Position numbers and translations under genes: made by a program. The notes under the pieces were generated by a model, which was not told the DNA's origin, ran no database searches, and saw only the letters and a program-made list of their open reading frames with translations. A stretch of DNA of 64,000 nucleotides from Thermomonas beijingensis (lineage in GTDB: Bacteria; Pseudomonadota; Gammaproteobacteria; Xanthomonadales; Xanthomonadaceae), in NCBI RefSeq assembly GCF_020034655.1, contig NZ_JAIQDJ010000001.1, forward strand, positions 62,001 through 126,000, read 5' to 3'. Below, piece after piece: positions 1 to 7,562 of the stretch (position 1 is the first letter of the stretch; each line of letters starts with the position of its first letter).

Positions 1-153
1 AATGCCACTGGGTTCATTGATCTGGCTGACACGGTCACCAATCATGAACAGTGCATTGCAGATGATGGCGCAGGTCAGCGCAATTTCGAGCACGATCAAG
101 GCGGCTGCGGTCTTGTGGCGCGCCAGCGTGGACAGGATGGGGCGAATTTCCAT
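1..153 (-). CDS. ABC transporter permease, N-terminal fragment (cut by window edge)
   Basis: Only the first 51 codons are visible; the gene runs off the left edge. The ATG at 153 is preceded by a GGAG ribosome site, and the product begins MEIRPILSTLARHKTAAALI followed by a hydrophobic segment. This N-terminal cytoplasmic tail plus first membrane helix is typical of FtsX/MacB-type permeases. It lies 57 bp downstream of another permease of this type, so it is probably the second permease subunit of the same export operon. The family call rests on context and the short hydrophobic start. Confidence 0.6.
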   Translation of the reverse strand, partial: MEIRPILSTLARHKTAAALIVLEIALTCAIICNALFMIGDRVSQINEPSGI

Positions 154-173
154 GGGGTGCTCCGTTTTTGCTT

Positions 174-197
174 GTCATTCCCGCGCACGCGGGAATG
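174..197. repeat. Short palindromic intergenic repeat (REP-like)
   Basis: GTCATTCCCGCG, a two-base spacer and an inverted GCGGGAATG arm form a hairpin between the two permease genes. Related copies occur inside the type IIL restriction gene near 47425 and 48411, so this is a dispersed repeat and not a gene-specific terminator. Confidence 0.7.
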
Positions 198-209
198 CTG
201 GGGATAAGG

Positions 210-1511
210 TCATTGCGACTTGAGCTGGATGGCTGGCGTCACCTGCATCGCCCGCCATGCCGGCAGCAGGCCTGCCAGCAGGCTGGCCACAATGGCCAGC
301 ACAAAGGTGACCAGCAGCATGCCAAGGTCAAGATGGGCCAGCTTGGCGTAGCTGGCAGGCTGCATGCGCACGGCCCACAAGCCCAGCAAGGACAGCCCCA
401 AGCCAACCACACCACCGGCCAGCCCAATCATTCCGGCTTCCACCAGGCATTGCTTGAAAATCTCCCGCCGCGATGCGCCCAGCGCCCGTCGCACGCCGAT
501 TTCGCCGCTGCGACGCAGGAACTTGGCCAGCAGCAGCCCCACCGTGTTGACCATGCACACCAGCAGAAAGCCAAAACCCAACCACAACTGCAGCACCACA
601 TCGGAGGGCACCACTTTGTTGTAGGTCAGCCATTGCATGACATTGCTCAGGCGCACATTGGTCGGCCGCTCGAAGCGCCCGGCCTTGCGTTGCAAGTCGG
701 AATAATTGCTCAGGTAGTTGCGATAGGCGCTGACTTTGTCGGCACTATCGAGTTCTACCCAATACTGGATCCACGCACAGGGCGCGTTTTCGGCGGTGTT
801 GTCACCACGGCTATCAGCCCAGCAGTTCATGCTGCCATTGCGGCCCATCTGCAAATCACGCGAGGTCGAAAACGGCAGGAAAATATCCTCGTTGCCGCCA
901 TAGGTGTCGCGGTTCATGTCATAAAACGCGGGTGTCGGCTTCCACTCCGCCATCACCCCGACAATGGTGAAATCGCTTTGATCCAGGCGCAATGTCTTGC
1001 CCACGCTGTTGCCACCGGCAAACAGACGTTGGTTGAGCGAACGCGTGATGACCGCAACCCGCGCATGCGCCGCATCGTCCTTGGCGGCCCAGCCATTGCC
1101 ATGCAGAAATGGCACATCGAACATCGGGAAAAAATCCGCGCTGGTATAGCGCGCATCCGAGCGGAACGGGATCAGCCCGGATTGTCCCGGGATCACCGCC
1201 ACGTTGCCGCCGGTCATCATTGCTTGCCGATCCGCACGCTTTTCCTTCAGCAGGGTTTCGGAATCAAAGCGGGTCATCTGGTCTTGCGGGTCGCCACCTG
1301 GCCGATAACCCAGTTTGCTTTCAGGGTCCATCTGCACGTAGAACAACTGGCTGCTTTTTTGCGGGATGGGATCCCCGGACAGCACATGGAATACGGTCAG
1401 CGTGGTCATGCAGGCGCCGATGCCAAGTGCAATGGCCAGCACCATCAGCGCGGTCAGTGCCTTGTTGCGCTTGAAGCTGCGCAGGGCGAGGTTGAGGTAA
1501 TAGCCGAGCAT
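210..1511 (-). CDS. ABC transporter permease, MacB/FtsX type
   Basis: The 433-residue membrane protein has a first transmembrane helix at about residues 17-37, a long periplasmic domain (MacB-PCD type) to about residue 290, and three C-terminal helices forming the FtsX-type core. It should pair with the ATPase encoded immediately upstream in the operon and with the HlyD-like adaptor as a tripartite MacAB-like exporter. Start chosen at ATG 1511, preceded by GAGG and giving MLGYYLNLALRSF; a longer reading would overlap the ATPase gene. The substrate is unknown; in this family it may be a peptide, macrolide or lipid. Confidence 0.85.
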   Translation of the reverse strand: MLGYYLNLALRSFKRNKALTALMVLAIALGIGACMTTLTVFHVLSGDPIPQKSSQLFYVQMDPESKLGYRPGGDPQDQMTRFDSETLLKEKRADRQAMMTGGNVAVIPGQSGLIPFRSDARYTSADFFPMFDVPFLHGNGWAAKDDAAHARVAVITRSLNQRLFAGGNSVGKTLRLDQSDFTIVGVMAEWKPTPAFYDMNRDTYGGNEDIFLPFSTSRDLQMGRNGSMNCWADSRGDNTAENAPCAWIQYWVELDSADKVSAYRNYLSNYSDLQRKAGRFERPTNVRLSNVMQWLTYNKVVPSDVVLQLWLGFGFLLVCMVNTVGLLLAKFLRRSGEIGVRRALGASRREIFKQCLVEAGMIGLAGGVVGLGLSLLGLWAVRMQPASYAKLAHLDLGMLLVTFVLAIVASLLAGLLPAWRAMQVTPAIQLKSQ

Positions 1512-1521
1512 GGCGGTGTCC

Positions 1522-2247
1522 TCAGGCAGTCGTGGTGCTGGCGCTGTTGGAATGCAGCGAGCGTTGCAGGGCGGAGGTGACGGACAAGTCGGTCGCCATG
1601 CCATCGACGATGTGCACATTGCGTTGCGCGCGCGCGGCCAGTTCCGGGTCGTGGGTCACCATTACAATGGTGGTGCCTTGCTCGTTGATATCTTCCAGCA
1701 GCTCCATCACGCTGCGCGCCATCTGCGAATCCAGGTTGCCGGTGGGTTCGTCGGCCAGCAATAGCTTGGGGCTACCTGCCAGTGCGCGTGCAATCGCGGC
1801 GCGTTGCTGCTGCCCGCCGGAGAGTTCCGCCGGATAGTGCTTCATGCGCGAACCAAGGCCCACCATGCCCAGTGCATCTTCAATGCGCAGCTTGCGTTCG
1901 GCCGCGGGCATGCCGCGATAGCGCAGCGGTACGTCGCAGTTGTCGAACAGGTTCAAATCGGGGATCAGGTTGAAACCCTGGAAAATGAAGCCGATCTTTT
2001 CATTGCGCAGTTTGCTGCGGGCGTTGTCGTTCAAGCCTTTGACGTTGATGCCATCGAGCATGTAGTCGCCGCCGGTAAATTCTTCCAGCAAGCCTGCGAT
2101 ATTGAGGAAGGTGGTCTTGCCCGAACCCGATGGCCCGGTCACTGCGACGAATTCGCCATCGGCGACATGCAGGTCGAGCGAGCGTAGTGCGTGGGTTTCC
2201 ACCAATTCTGTGCGATAGACCTTGGTGACCTGATGCATGTTCAGCAT
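1522..2247 (-). CDS. ABC transporter ATP-binding protein (MacB/LolD family)
   Basis: This 241-residue ATPase has a Walker A motif (GPSGSGKTT, about residues 39-47), an ABC signature (LSGGQQQRAAIARA), a Walker B motif (LLLADEPTG) and a switch histidine (MVTHD). The sequence is characteristic of LolD/MacB-type ATPases, which act in mechanotransmission systems with FtsX-fold permeases. It lies 14 bp after the membrane fusion protein gene and 10 bp before the permease gene, so the three are one transcript. It probably powers the two permeases downstream. Confidence 0.93.
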   Translation of the reverse strand: MLNMHQVTKVYRTELVETHALRSLDLHVADGEFVAVTGPSGSGKTTFLNIAGLLEEFTGGDYMLDGINVKGLNDNARSKLRNEKIGFIFQGFNLIPDLNLFDNCDVPLRYRGMPAAERKLRIEDALGMVGLGSRMKHYPAELSGGQQQRAAIARALAGSPKLLLADEPTGNLDSQMARSVMELLEDINEQGTTIVMVTHDPELAARAQRNVHIVDGMATDLSVTSALQRSLHSNSASTTTA

Positions 2248-2261
2248 GGTGAGGAGTCCTG

Positions 2262-3584
2262 TTAGTTTCCGGAAATACGGACGCGGTCCGCGTTGTTGAA
2301 TTGGTCGGTGCCGGAGACCACGATGCGGTCACCGACGTTCAGGCCCGAGGTGATTTCGACACTGGAGAGAGATGCAGCGCCGGTGCGAATGGGGCGGCGC
2401 ACGGCGCTGCTGCCATCCACCACGTAGGCCACGTTGCCACCGTCTTGTTCAAGGAAGGGGCCGCGCTCGACCATCAGCACGTGCTTGCGCGTGTCCATCA
2501 CGATGCGAACCGACAAGCGTTGGTTCTGGCGCAATCCCGGTGGCTGCTTACCATTGGCAAAGCGCACGCGCGCGGTCACTTCACCGCTGACAACCTCGGG
2601 CGACACCGCCGCAATTTCAGCGGGGAAGGTAGCGTTGTTGGCACTGATCTGCGCCGGCATGCCGATGCCAAGATCGCGTGCGAAGCTTTCCGGCACTTTC
2701 ATTTCCACTTCGAATTTGGACAGATCCACCACACTCAACACCGGGCCATTGGCAATCACTTGCGTACCCTGTGGTACTTGCACTTGCCCCACTTGGCCGT
2801 CGAACGGTGCGCGCAGGGTCAACAGTTCCACTTGGCGGCGCGCTTCGGCCACCACGGCTTGTTGGCGCTGCGCTTGGAGTTGCTTGTTGCGCGCATCCAG
2901 GCTTGCACCGGCGCTTTGCAAGGAAAAATCGCGCTGTGCGGCGGCAAGGCCGATATCGGCCTTCTTCATCATGTCCTGGGCGCGATTCAAATCATTCTTG
3001 GGCACCGCGCCGCCATCGAATGCACGCTGGTAGCGCTCCAGATCGCGTTGTGCCGCAGTGCGATCGACGCTGGCCTGGTCAAGTGCACGCTGCGCGTTGG
3101 CGCGTGCGATTTGCGCGTCCAGCTGCGCGCGGCTGGCGGCGGCCTCAAAGCTTGCCAGCGTGGATTCTTCTTGCACCAACTTGCTGCGCAGCTCGGGGCT
3201 GTCAATCGTGGCCAGCGCTTGGCCACGGGTCACCTTGTCACCGGCAACGATGGACAGGTGCACGGTGCCGGCAGCGATGGCATACAGCGTGGGACTGTTG
3301 GAAGCGATCACCTTGCCATCAGCGCTGAGATCGCGCACCAAGTCGCCACGCGTCACTTGCGCGATGCGCATCCGCGAAGCATCGAACGATTGCGCGCCAC
3401 CCATCCAACGGGACGCCACCCATGCGGTCAGCAGCAGCACGCCTGTGCCCGCGATGACAGGCACGATCCATTTGCGGCGACTGGGCGCGGCGTGTGCCAT
3501 GCGCTGATCTTGGCCGGCGGTATCGCGGATGCGGCCACGGGGGGCGGTGGCCGGGTGCGCGGGCGAGGTTGATTGCTTATCCAT
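2262..3584 (-). CDS. HlyD/MacA-type periplasmic membrane fusion protein
   Basis: About 440 residues if started at ATG 3584. A single membrane helix (about residues 36-56, WIVPVIAGTGVLLLTAWV) is followed by a biotinyl-lipoyl-like half, a long coiled-coil hairpin (about residues 120-230, rich in Ala, Gln and Arg), the second lipoyl half (LRAPFDGQVGQVQVPQGTQV) and a beta-barrel. It links the inner-membrane ABC permeases to an outer-membrane channel. It is the first gene of the operon. The start is uncertain: the sigma-54 promoter predicts transcription beginning one base before this ATG, so either the message is nearly leaderless or translation begins at ATG 3500 (MAHAAPSRRKW), which still precedes the membrane helix. 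Confidence 0.85.
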   Translation of the reverse strand: MDKQSTSPAHPATAPRGRIRDTAGQDQRMAHAAPSRRKWIVPVIAGTGVLLLTAWVASRWMGGAQSFDASRMRIAQVTRGDLVRDLSADGKVIASNSPTLYAIAAGTVHLSIVAGDKVTRGQALATIDSPELRSKLVQEESTLASFEAAASRAQLDAQIARANAQRALDQASVDRTAAQRDLERYQRAFDGGAVPKNDLNRAQDMMKKADIGLAAAQRDFSLQSAGASLDARNKQLQAQRQQAVVAEARRQVELLTLRAPFDGQVGQVQVPQGTQVIANGPVLSVVDLSKFEVEMKVPESFARDLGIGMPAQISANNATFPAEIAAVSPEVVSGEVTARVRFANGKQPPGLRQNQRLSVRIVMDTRKHVLMVERGPFLEQDGGNVAYVVDGSSAVRRPIRTGAASLSSVEITSGLNVGDRIVVSGTDQFNNADRVRISGN

Positions 3585-3596
3585 ACCCGCTATGAA

Positions 3597-3611
3597 GCAA
3601 CTACCGTGCCA
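3597..3611 (-). promoter_or_regulatory. Sigma-54 (-24/-12) promoter of the ABC export operon
   Basis: Read on the minus strand the sequence is TGGCACG-GTAG-TTGC, an exact match to the sigma-54 consensus TGGCACG-N4-TTGC. Placing the GG at -24 puts the transcription start near 3585, just ahead of the ATG at 3584. Sigma-54 promoters require an enhancer-binding activator, and candidate dyads lie 45-80 bp upstream. Confidence 0.85.
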
Positions 3612-3651
3612 ACTACAAGTTATTGAAAAATATAGGGAATAATTCTTGTGC

Positions 3652-3690
3652 TGCGTCCGTTGGACAAACGGATGCGTCCGCGCGGACACA
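3652..3690. promoter_or_regulatory. Two tandem dyads, candidate activator-binding sites
   Basis: The element TGCGTCCG followed by GGACA occurs twice, starting at 3652 and 3673, exactly 21 bp apart. Around the first, TCCGTT (3656-3661) is the perfect inverse of AACGGA (3667-3672). The second contains the perfect palindrome GTCCGCGCGGAC (3676-3687). They lie upstream of the sigma-54 promoter on the same helical face, as expected for an NtrC-type enhancer. They also lie 50-90 bp before glmS, so an effect on that gene is possible. Confidence 0.6.
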
Positions 3691-3742
3691 GTCGACGGCT
3701 GGCACCGTTACACTGCCGGCTTGGACTTTGGAGTAATGCTGC

Positions 3743-5575
3743 ATGTGTGGAATCGTTGGTGCCATCGCGCAACGTGATGTGGTTCCCTTGCTGGTGGATG
3801 GCCTGAAGCGGCTGGAATATCGCGGCTATGATTCGGCCGGAATTGCGGTGGTGGTGGCCGATAGCGTGCGCCGCGTGCGGCGCACTGGGCGAGTGGCCGA
3901 GATGGAAGCGGCGGCGCTGGCCGAGGGGCTGGGAGCCAATCTTGGCATCGGGCACACCCGCTGGGCCACGCATGGTGGCGTGACCGAATCCAACGCGCAT
4001 CCACATATCAGCGATGGCGAACTGGCCTTGGTGCACAACGGCATCATCGAAAACCACGAAGCGCAGCGCGAACGTCTGCGCGCTTTGGGCTATGCGTTTG
4101 AATCGCAGACCGACACCGAAGTGGTAGCCCATTTGATTCATCACCACCGCAAGCAAGGGGTGAGTTTGCTCGCAGCACTGCAGGCGACGGTGAAGGAGTT
4201 GCACGGTGCATATGCATTGGCGGTGATCGACAAGCGCGACCCGGCGACGCTGGTGACCGCACGTATGGGCTGCCCGTTATTGATCGGGTTGGGCGAGGGC
4301 GAAAATTTCGTTGCTTCGGATGTGTCCGCGATTGTGTCGGCCACGCGGCGGGTGATCTTTCTGGAAGAAGGCGATACCGCCGAGCTGACCTGTGATGGCG
4401 TGCGCGTGTTTGACGCCAGCGATGCGCAGGTGATGCGTGAAGTGCACGTGTCGGAAGTGTCACTGGCATCGCTGGAACTCGGGCCGTATCGGCATTTCAT
4501 GCAGAAAGAAATTCACGAGCAGCCACGCGCCATTGCCGATACAGTAGAGGGCATCTTGGATGCCGGTGGCTTTGATGCCGCACTGTTTGGCAAAGACGCG
4601 GACGCCGTGCTGGCGGATGTGGCGTCGGTCCAGATTCTCGCCTGCGGGACCAGTTATTACGCCGGTTTGACCGCACGCTATTGGATCGAAGCCATCGCCG
4701 GGTTGCCATGTGCGGTGGATATCGCCAGCGAGTACCGCTATCGCAGCGTGGTCGGCAACCCGAAGCAGCTGGTGGTCACCATTTCGCAATCTGGCGAAAC
4801 GCTGGACACGATGGAGGCGTTGAAATACGCCAAGGCCCAAGGACAGGATAAAACCCTGTCGATTTGCAATGTGCCGGAAAGCGCGCTACCGCGGGCCAGC
4901 AAGTTGGTATTGCATACCCGTGCCGGTGCGGAAATCGGGGTCGCTTCCACCAAGGCATTCACCACCCAGTTGGTTGCACTGTTCACGCTGGCCGTCACCC
5001 TGGGCAAGCTGCGCGGCCGCGTCGATACCGCGCAGCAGGCCGACTTCTTGAATGCGTTGCGTCATTTGCCAGGCAGTGTGCAGCACGCACTCAATTTGGA
5101 GCCGCAGGTGGCCTTATGGGCAGAGAAATTCGCACCACGGCAGCATGCGCTGTTTCTGGGGCGTGGTACCCACTACCCGATCGCGCTGGAGGGCGCGCTC
5201 AAGCTCAAGGAAATCTCCTACATTCATGCCGAAGGCTACCCGGCGGGCGAACTGAAGCATGGCCCGCTGGCACTGGTGGACACGCAAATGCCGGTGGTGG
5301 TGATTGCTCCCAACGATGCACTGCTGGAGAAGGTCAAATCCAATATCCAGGAGGTGCGCGCACGGGGTGGCGAAATGTTCGTGTTCACCGATGCCGACAG
5401 CAGCTTCAGTGCATCCGAGGGCGTGCATGTGATTCGCACGCCGCGCCATGTGGGCATTTTGTCGCCGATCGTGCACGCCATCCCGGTGCAACTACTGGCC
5501 TATCACACCGCATTGGCACGCGGCACCGATGTGGACAAGCCCCGCAATCTGGCCAAATCGGTGACGGTGGAATAA
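3743..5575 (+). CDS. glmS: Glutamine--fructose-6-phosphate aminotransferase (isomerizing)
   Basis: Makes glucosamine-6-phosphate from fructose-6-phosphate and glutamine, the first step to UDP-N-acetylglucosamine for peptidoglycan and lipopolysaccharide. The 610-residue length is normal. The N-terminal class II glutamine amidotransferase domain starts MCGIVGA, with Cys2 as nucleophile and the GHTRWATHG loop at about residues 73-81. Two SIS sugar-isomerase domains follow (SQSGETLDT, about residues 350-358; [17 protein letters not shown], about residues 495-511), and the terminus [12 protein letters not shown] is typical. TTTGGAG precedes the start. Divergent from the ABC export operon. No glmS ribozyme is visible upstream. 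Confidence 0.98.
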   Translation: MCGIVGAIAQRDVVPLLVDGLKRLEYRGYDSAGIAVVVADSVRRVRRTGRVAEMEAAALAEGLGANLGIGHTRWATHGGVTESNAHPHISDGELALVHNGIIENHEAQRERLRALGYAFESQTDTEVVAHLIHHHRKQGVSLLAALQATVKELHGAYALAVIDKRDPATLVTARMGCPLLIGLGEGENFVASDVSAIVSATRRVIFLEEGDTAELTCDGVRVFDASDAQVMREVHVSEVSLASLELGPYRHFMQKEIHEQPRAIADTVEGILDAGGFDAALFGKDADAVLADVASVQILACGTSYYAGLTARYWIEAIAGLPCAVDIASEYRYRSVVGNPKQLVVTISQSGETLDTMEALKYAKAQGQDKTLSICNVPESALPRASKLVLHTRAGAEIGVASTKAFTTQLVALFTLAVTLGKLRGRVDTAQQADFLNALRHLPGSVQHALNLEPQVALWAEKFAPRQHALFLGRGTHYPIALEGALKLKEISYIHAEGYPAGELKHGPLALVDTQMPVVVIAPNDALLEKVKSNIQEVRARGGEMFVFTDADSSFSASEGVHVIRTPRHVGILSPIVHAIPVQLLAYHTALARGTDVDKPRNLAKSVTVE

Positions 5576-5650
5576 GCAGCCGCCAGTTGTCCCAGATCAA
5601 GGAGCGGGCACACCGGCTTGCCTAGTCTGGTGCGGCCGGTCGGCGGCTGC
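5576..5650. other. Inverted repeat in the glmS-deoA intergenic region
   Basis: GCAGCCGCC at 5576-5584 is the exact inverse of GGCGGCTGC at 5642-5650, enclosing 57 bp that also contains shorter GC-rich complementary stretches. It could fold as a long imperfect hairpin after the glmS stop. There is no T-run, so it is not a standard terminator. Confidence 0.4.
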
Positions 5651-5715
5651 AGCCTTGCTATGTGGATGCCTTTGTTTTCGCCTATTGCCAGCGGTCGTTG
5701 CCGCGCAGGTTGTGC

Positions 5716-7050
5716 ATGAGTGACTGGCCTGCAGCGCTATTGATTCGCGCCAAGCGGGAAGGGCGAAGTCTGGATGCCCCGCAGTGGAAGGCGTTGGCCG
5801 ATGGTATCGCCAGCAACGGCTGGAGTGAGGGCCAAGTGGGCGCAATGGCGATGGCGATTGCGTGGCGCGGCTTGGGCACGCAAGAATGCCGCGACTTCAC
5901 TTATGCCCTGCGTGATTCCGGGCGTTGTCTGGATTGGCGTGACTTGCCCGGACCGGTGCTGGATAAGCACTCCACCGGTGGCGTGGGCGATTGCGTCAGC
6001 CTTGCGCTGGCCCCGTTGGTGGCCGCATGTGGTGGGTATGTGCCGATGATTTCGGGGCGCGGCTTGGGGCACACCGGCGGCACCTTGGACAAGTTGGAAA
6101 GCGTGCCCGGCGTGGATGTCCAGCTAGATCCGGCACGTTTGCAGCGACTGGTGCGCGAGGTGGGTTGTGCCATTGTTGGTCAAACAGCGGACCTGGTGCC
6201 CGCTGATCGGCGCTTGTACGCGGTGCGCGATGTGACGGCCACGGTCGATGTGCCGGACTTGATCGTGGCCTCAATCCTGTCGAAAAAACTTGCCGGTGGT
6301 GCGCAAGCCTTGGTGTTGGATATCAAGACGGGCAGTGGCGCGCAAACGCCCGATGTGGCAATGGCCGAAGCCTTGGCGGCACGGATGCAGGCGGTCGCCG
6401 CCGGGAGCGGCTTGCAGCTGGCGACCGCACTGACCGACATGGGTCAGGTGTTGGGGCGCGATGCCGGCAACGCATTGGAGCTGCGCGCCATCATCGACTT
6501 GCTAACCGGTGGTCCGGCTTGCCCACGCTTGCGTGCATTGGTGCTGGCATTGTCGGCACGGCTGTTGCTGCTGGGTGGGTTGGCTGCGACTGATGCGGAT
6601 GCAGAGGCACAGTTGCAGCATGCCTTGCACAGTGGCGCGGCCGCCGAGCGCTTGGCGCGCATGTTGGCAGCGCTGGGTGCGCCGCATGATGTGTTGCAAC
6701 GGCCGGCGCATTATTTGCCCACTGCGCCCGTGCATTACGCGGTAACCGCAGACCGTGCCGGCTTTGTGCAGACCATCGATGTGCGCAGTGTGGGCGAATG
6801 CGTGGTGGATCTGGGCGGCGGACGGCGCGTGGCCGGTGCCCGCATTGATCCGGCCGTGGGCTTGAGTCAGGTGTGCGGGCGTGGCCAGTACGTTGCGCAT
6901 GGCGCACCACTCGCTGTGGTGCATGCGCGTAATCAAGCCGATGCCGAACGTGCCGCAGACAGTGTGCGTGCGGCGTTTTGCTTGGGCGAAGCCGCCCCTG
7001 GCGAAGTTGCAGCGTGGCGCTGGTTGGATGCTACTGCGCCGGCAAAATAA
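5716..7050 (+). CDS. deoA: Thymidine phosphorylase
   Basis: Cleaves thymidine to thymine and deoxyribose-1-phosphate in pyrimidine salvage. The 444-residue protein has the family phosphate-binding region LDKHSTGGVGD and the glycine-rich stretch SGRGLGHTGGTLDKLES at about residues 110-130, plus a C-terminal barrel domain. Start taken at ATG 5716 (MSDWPAALLIRAKREG), with AGG about 10 bp upstream. Its 3' end overlaps the convergent cytidine deaminase gene by 20 bp; both act in nucleoside salvage. Confidence 0.95.
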   Translation: MSDWPAALLIRAKREGRSLDAPQWKALADGIASNGWSEGQVGAMAMAIAWRGLGTQECRDFTYALRDSGRCLDWRDLPGPVLDKHSTGGVGDCVSLALAPLVAACGGYVPMISGRGLGHTGGTLDKLESVPGVDVQLDPARLQRLVREVGCAIVGQTADLVPADRRLYAVRDVTATVDVPDLIVASILSKKLAGGAQALVLDIKTGSGAQTPDVAMAEALAARMQAVAAGSGLQLATALTDMGQVLGRDAGNALELRAIIDLLTGGPACPRLRALVLALSARLLLLGGLAATDADAEAQLQHALHSGAAAERLARMLAALGAPHDVLQRPAHYLPTAPVHYAVTADRAGFVQTIDVRSVGECVVDLGGGRRVAGARIDPAVGLSQVCGRGQYVAHGAPLAVVHARNQADAERAADSVRAAFCLGEAAPGEVAAWRWLDATAPAK

Positions 7051-7441
7051 AGCGATATGGCAGCAGGGCATCGACATCCACTTCAACCCAACTGCCATCG
7101 GGCTGCCGAAAACTCACGCCAGCCTCGATGCCGAATTCAATCAATGCTTGTCGGCAGGCACCACAGGGAGACACGGGTAGCGGTGTGCCGGTATCGCTGA
7201 ATGCCGCGACTGCAATTGCAGCCAAGCGAAAAGCTGCACCTTCCGCTTGTACTGCTGCGGCAATCGCTGCGCGTTCGGCGCAGCCACCGATGGAATACGA
7301 AGCGTTTTCAACATTGCAACCGGCGTACACCGCGCCACTGGTGGCGCGTAACGCGGCTCCTACCCGCAGATTCGAGTACGGGGCATAGGCATGTTGCGCG
7401 GTCTGTTCGGCCAATGTGCGTAGTGACGTGAAGTCGGGCAT
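7031..7441 (-). CDS. cdd: Cytidine deaminase
   Basis: Hydrolyses cytidine and deoxycytidine to uridine and deoxyuridine. The 136-residue product is the usual size for the homotetrameric form. The zinc site is complete: NVENASYSIGGCAERAAI with CAE (catalytic Glu) and PCGACRQ supplying two further cysteines. Start chosen at ATG 7441 (MPDFTSLRTLAEQ); an in-frame ATG at 7468 would add nine residues. Convergent with deoA and overlapping its last 20 bp. Confidence 0.95.
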   Translation of the reverse strand: MPDFTSLRTLAEQTAQHAYAPYSNLRVGAALRATSGAVYAGCNVENASYSIGGCAERAAIAAAVQAEGAAFRLAAIAVAAFSDTGTPLPVSPCGACRQALIEFGIEAGVSFRQPDGSWVEVDVDALLPYRFILPAQ

Positions 7442-7503
7442 CACTGTGGATGTGTCAGCGGGAAGCATTGCATGGTGGCACGGGTGCTTGCCTGTCACAA
7501 ACA

Positions 7504-7529
7504 AAAACCCGGCATCGGCGCCGGGTTTT
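7504..7529 (-). terminator. Bidirectional intrinsic terminator after btuB
   Basis: AAAACCCGGC, a six-base loop and GCCGGGTTTT form a GC stem with A and T tracts on either side, 34 bp past the stop of the TonB-dependent receptor gene. Confidence 0.85.
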
Positions 7530-7562
7530 CGCTTCCGTGCGGGCTAGCTCCGAAACGAGGCG

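Noticed and set aside
168-1580. 470-residue plus-strand open frame
   Set aside because: Antisense to the MacB-like permease; His/Gln-rich composition without any family motif and no ribosome site.
2301-3572. 423-residue plus-strand open frame
   Set aside because: Antisense of the membrane fusion protein gene with no homologous motif.
3585-3742. glmS ribozyme leader
   Set aside because: No ribozyme core; this class is found in Gram-positive bacteria, and the space is filled by the sigma-54 promoter and dyads.
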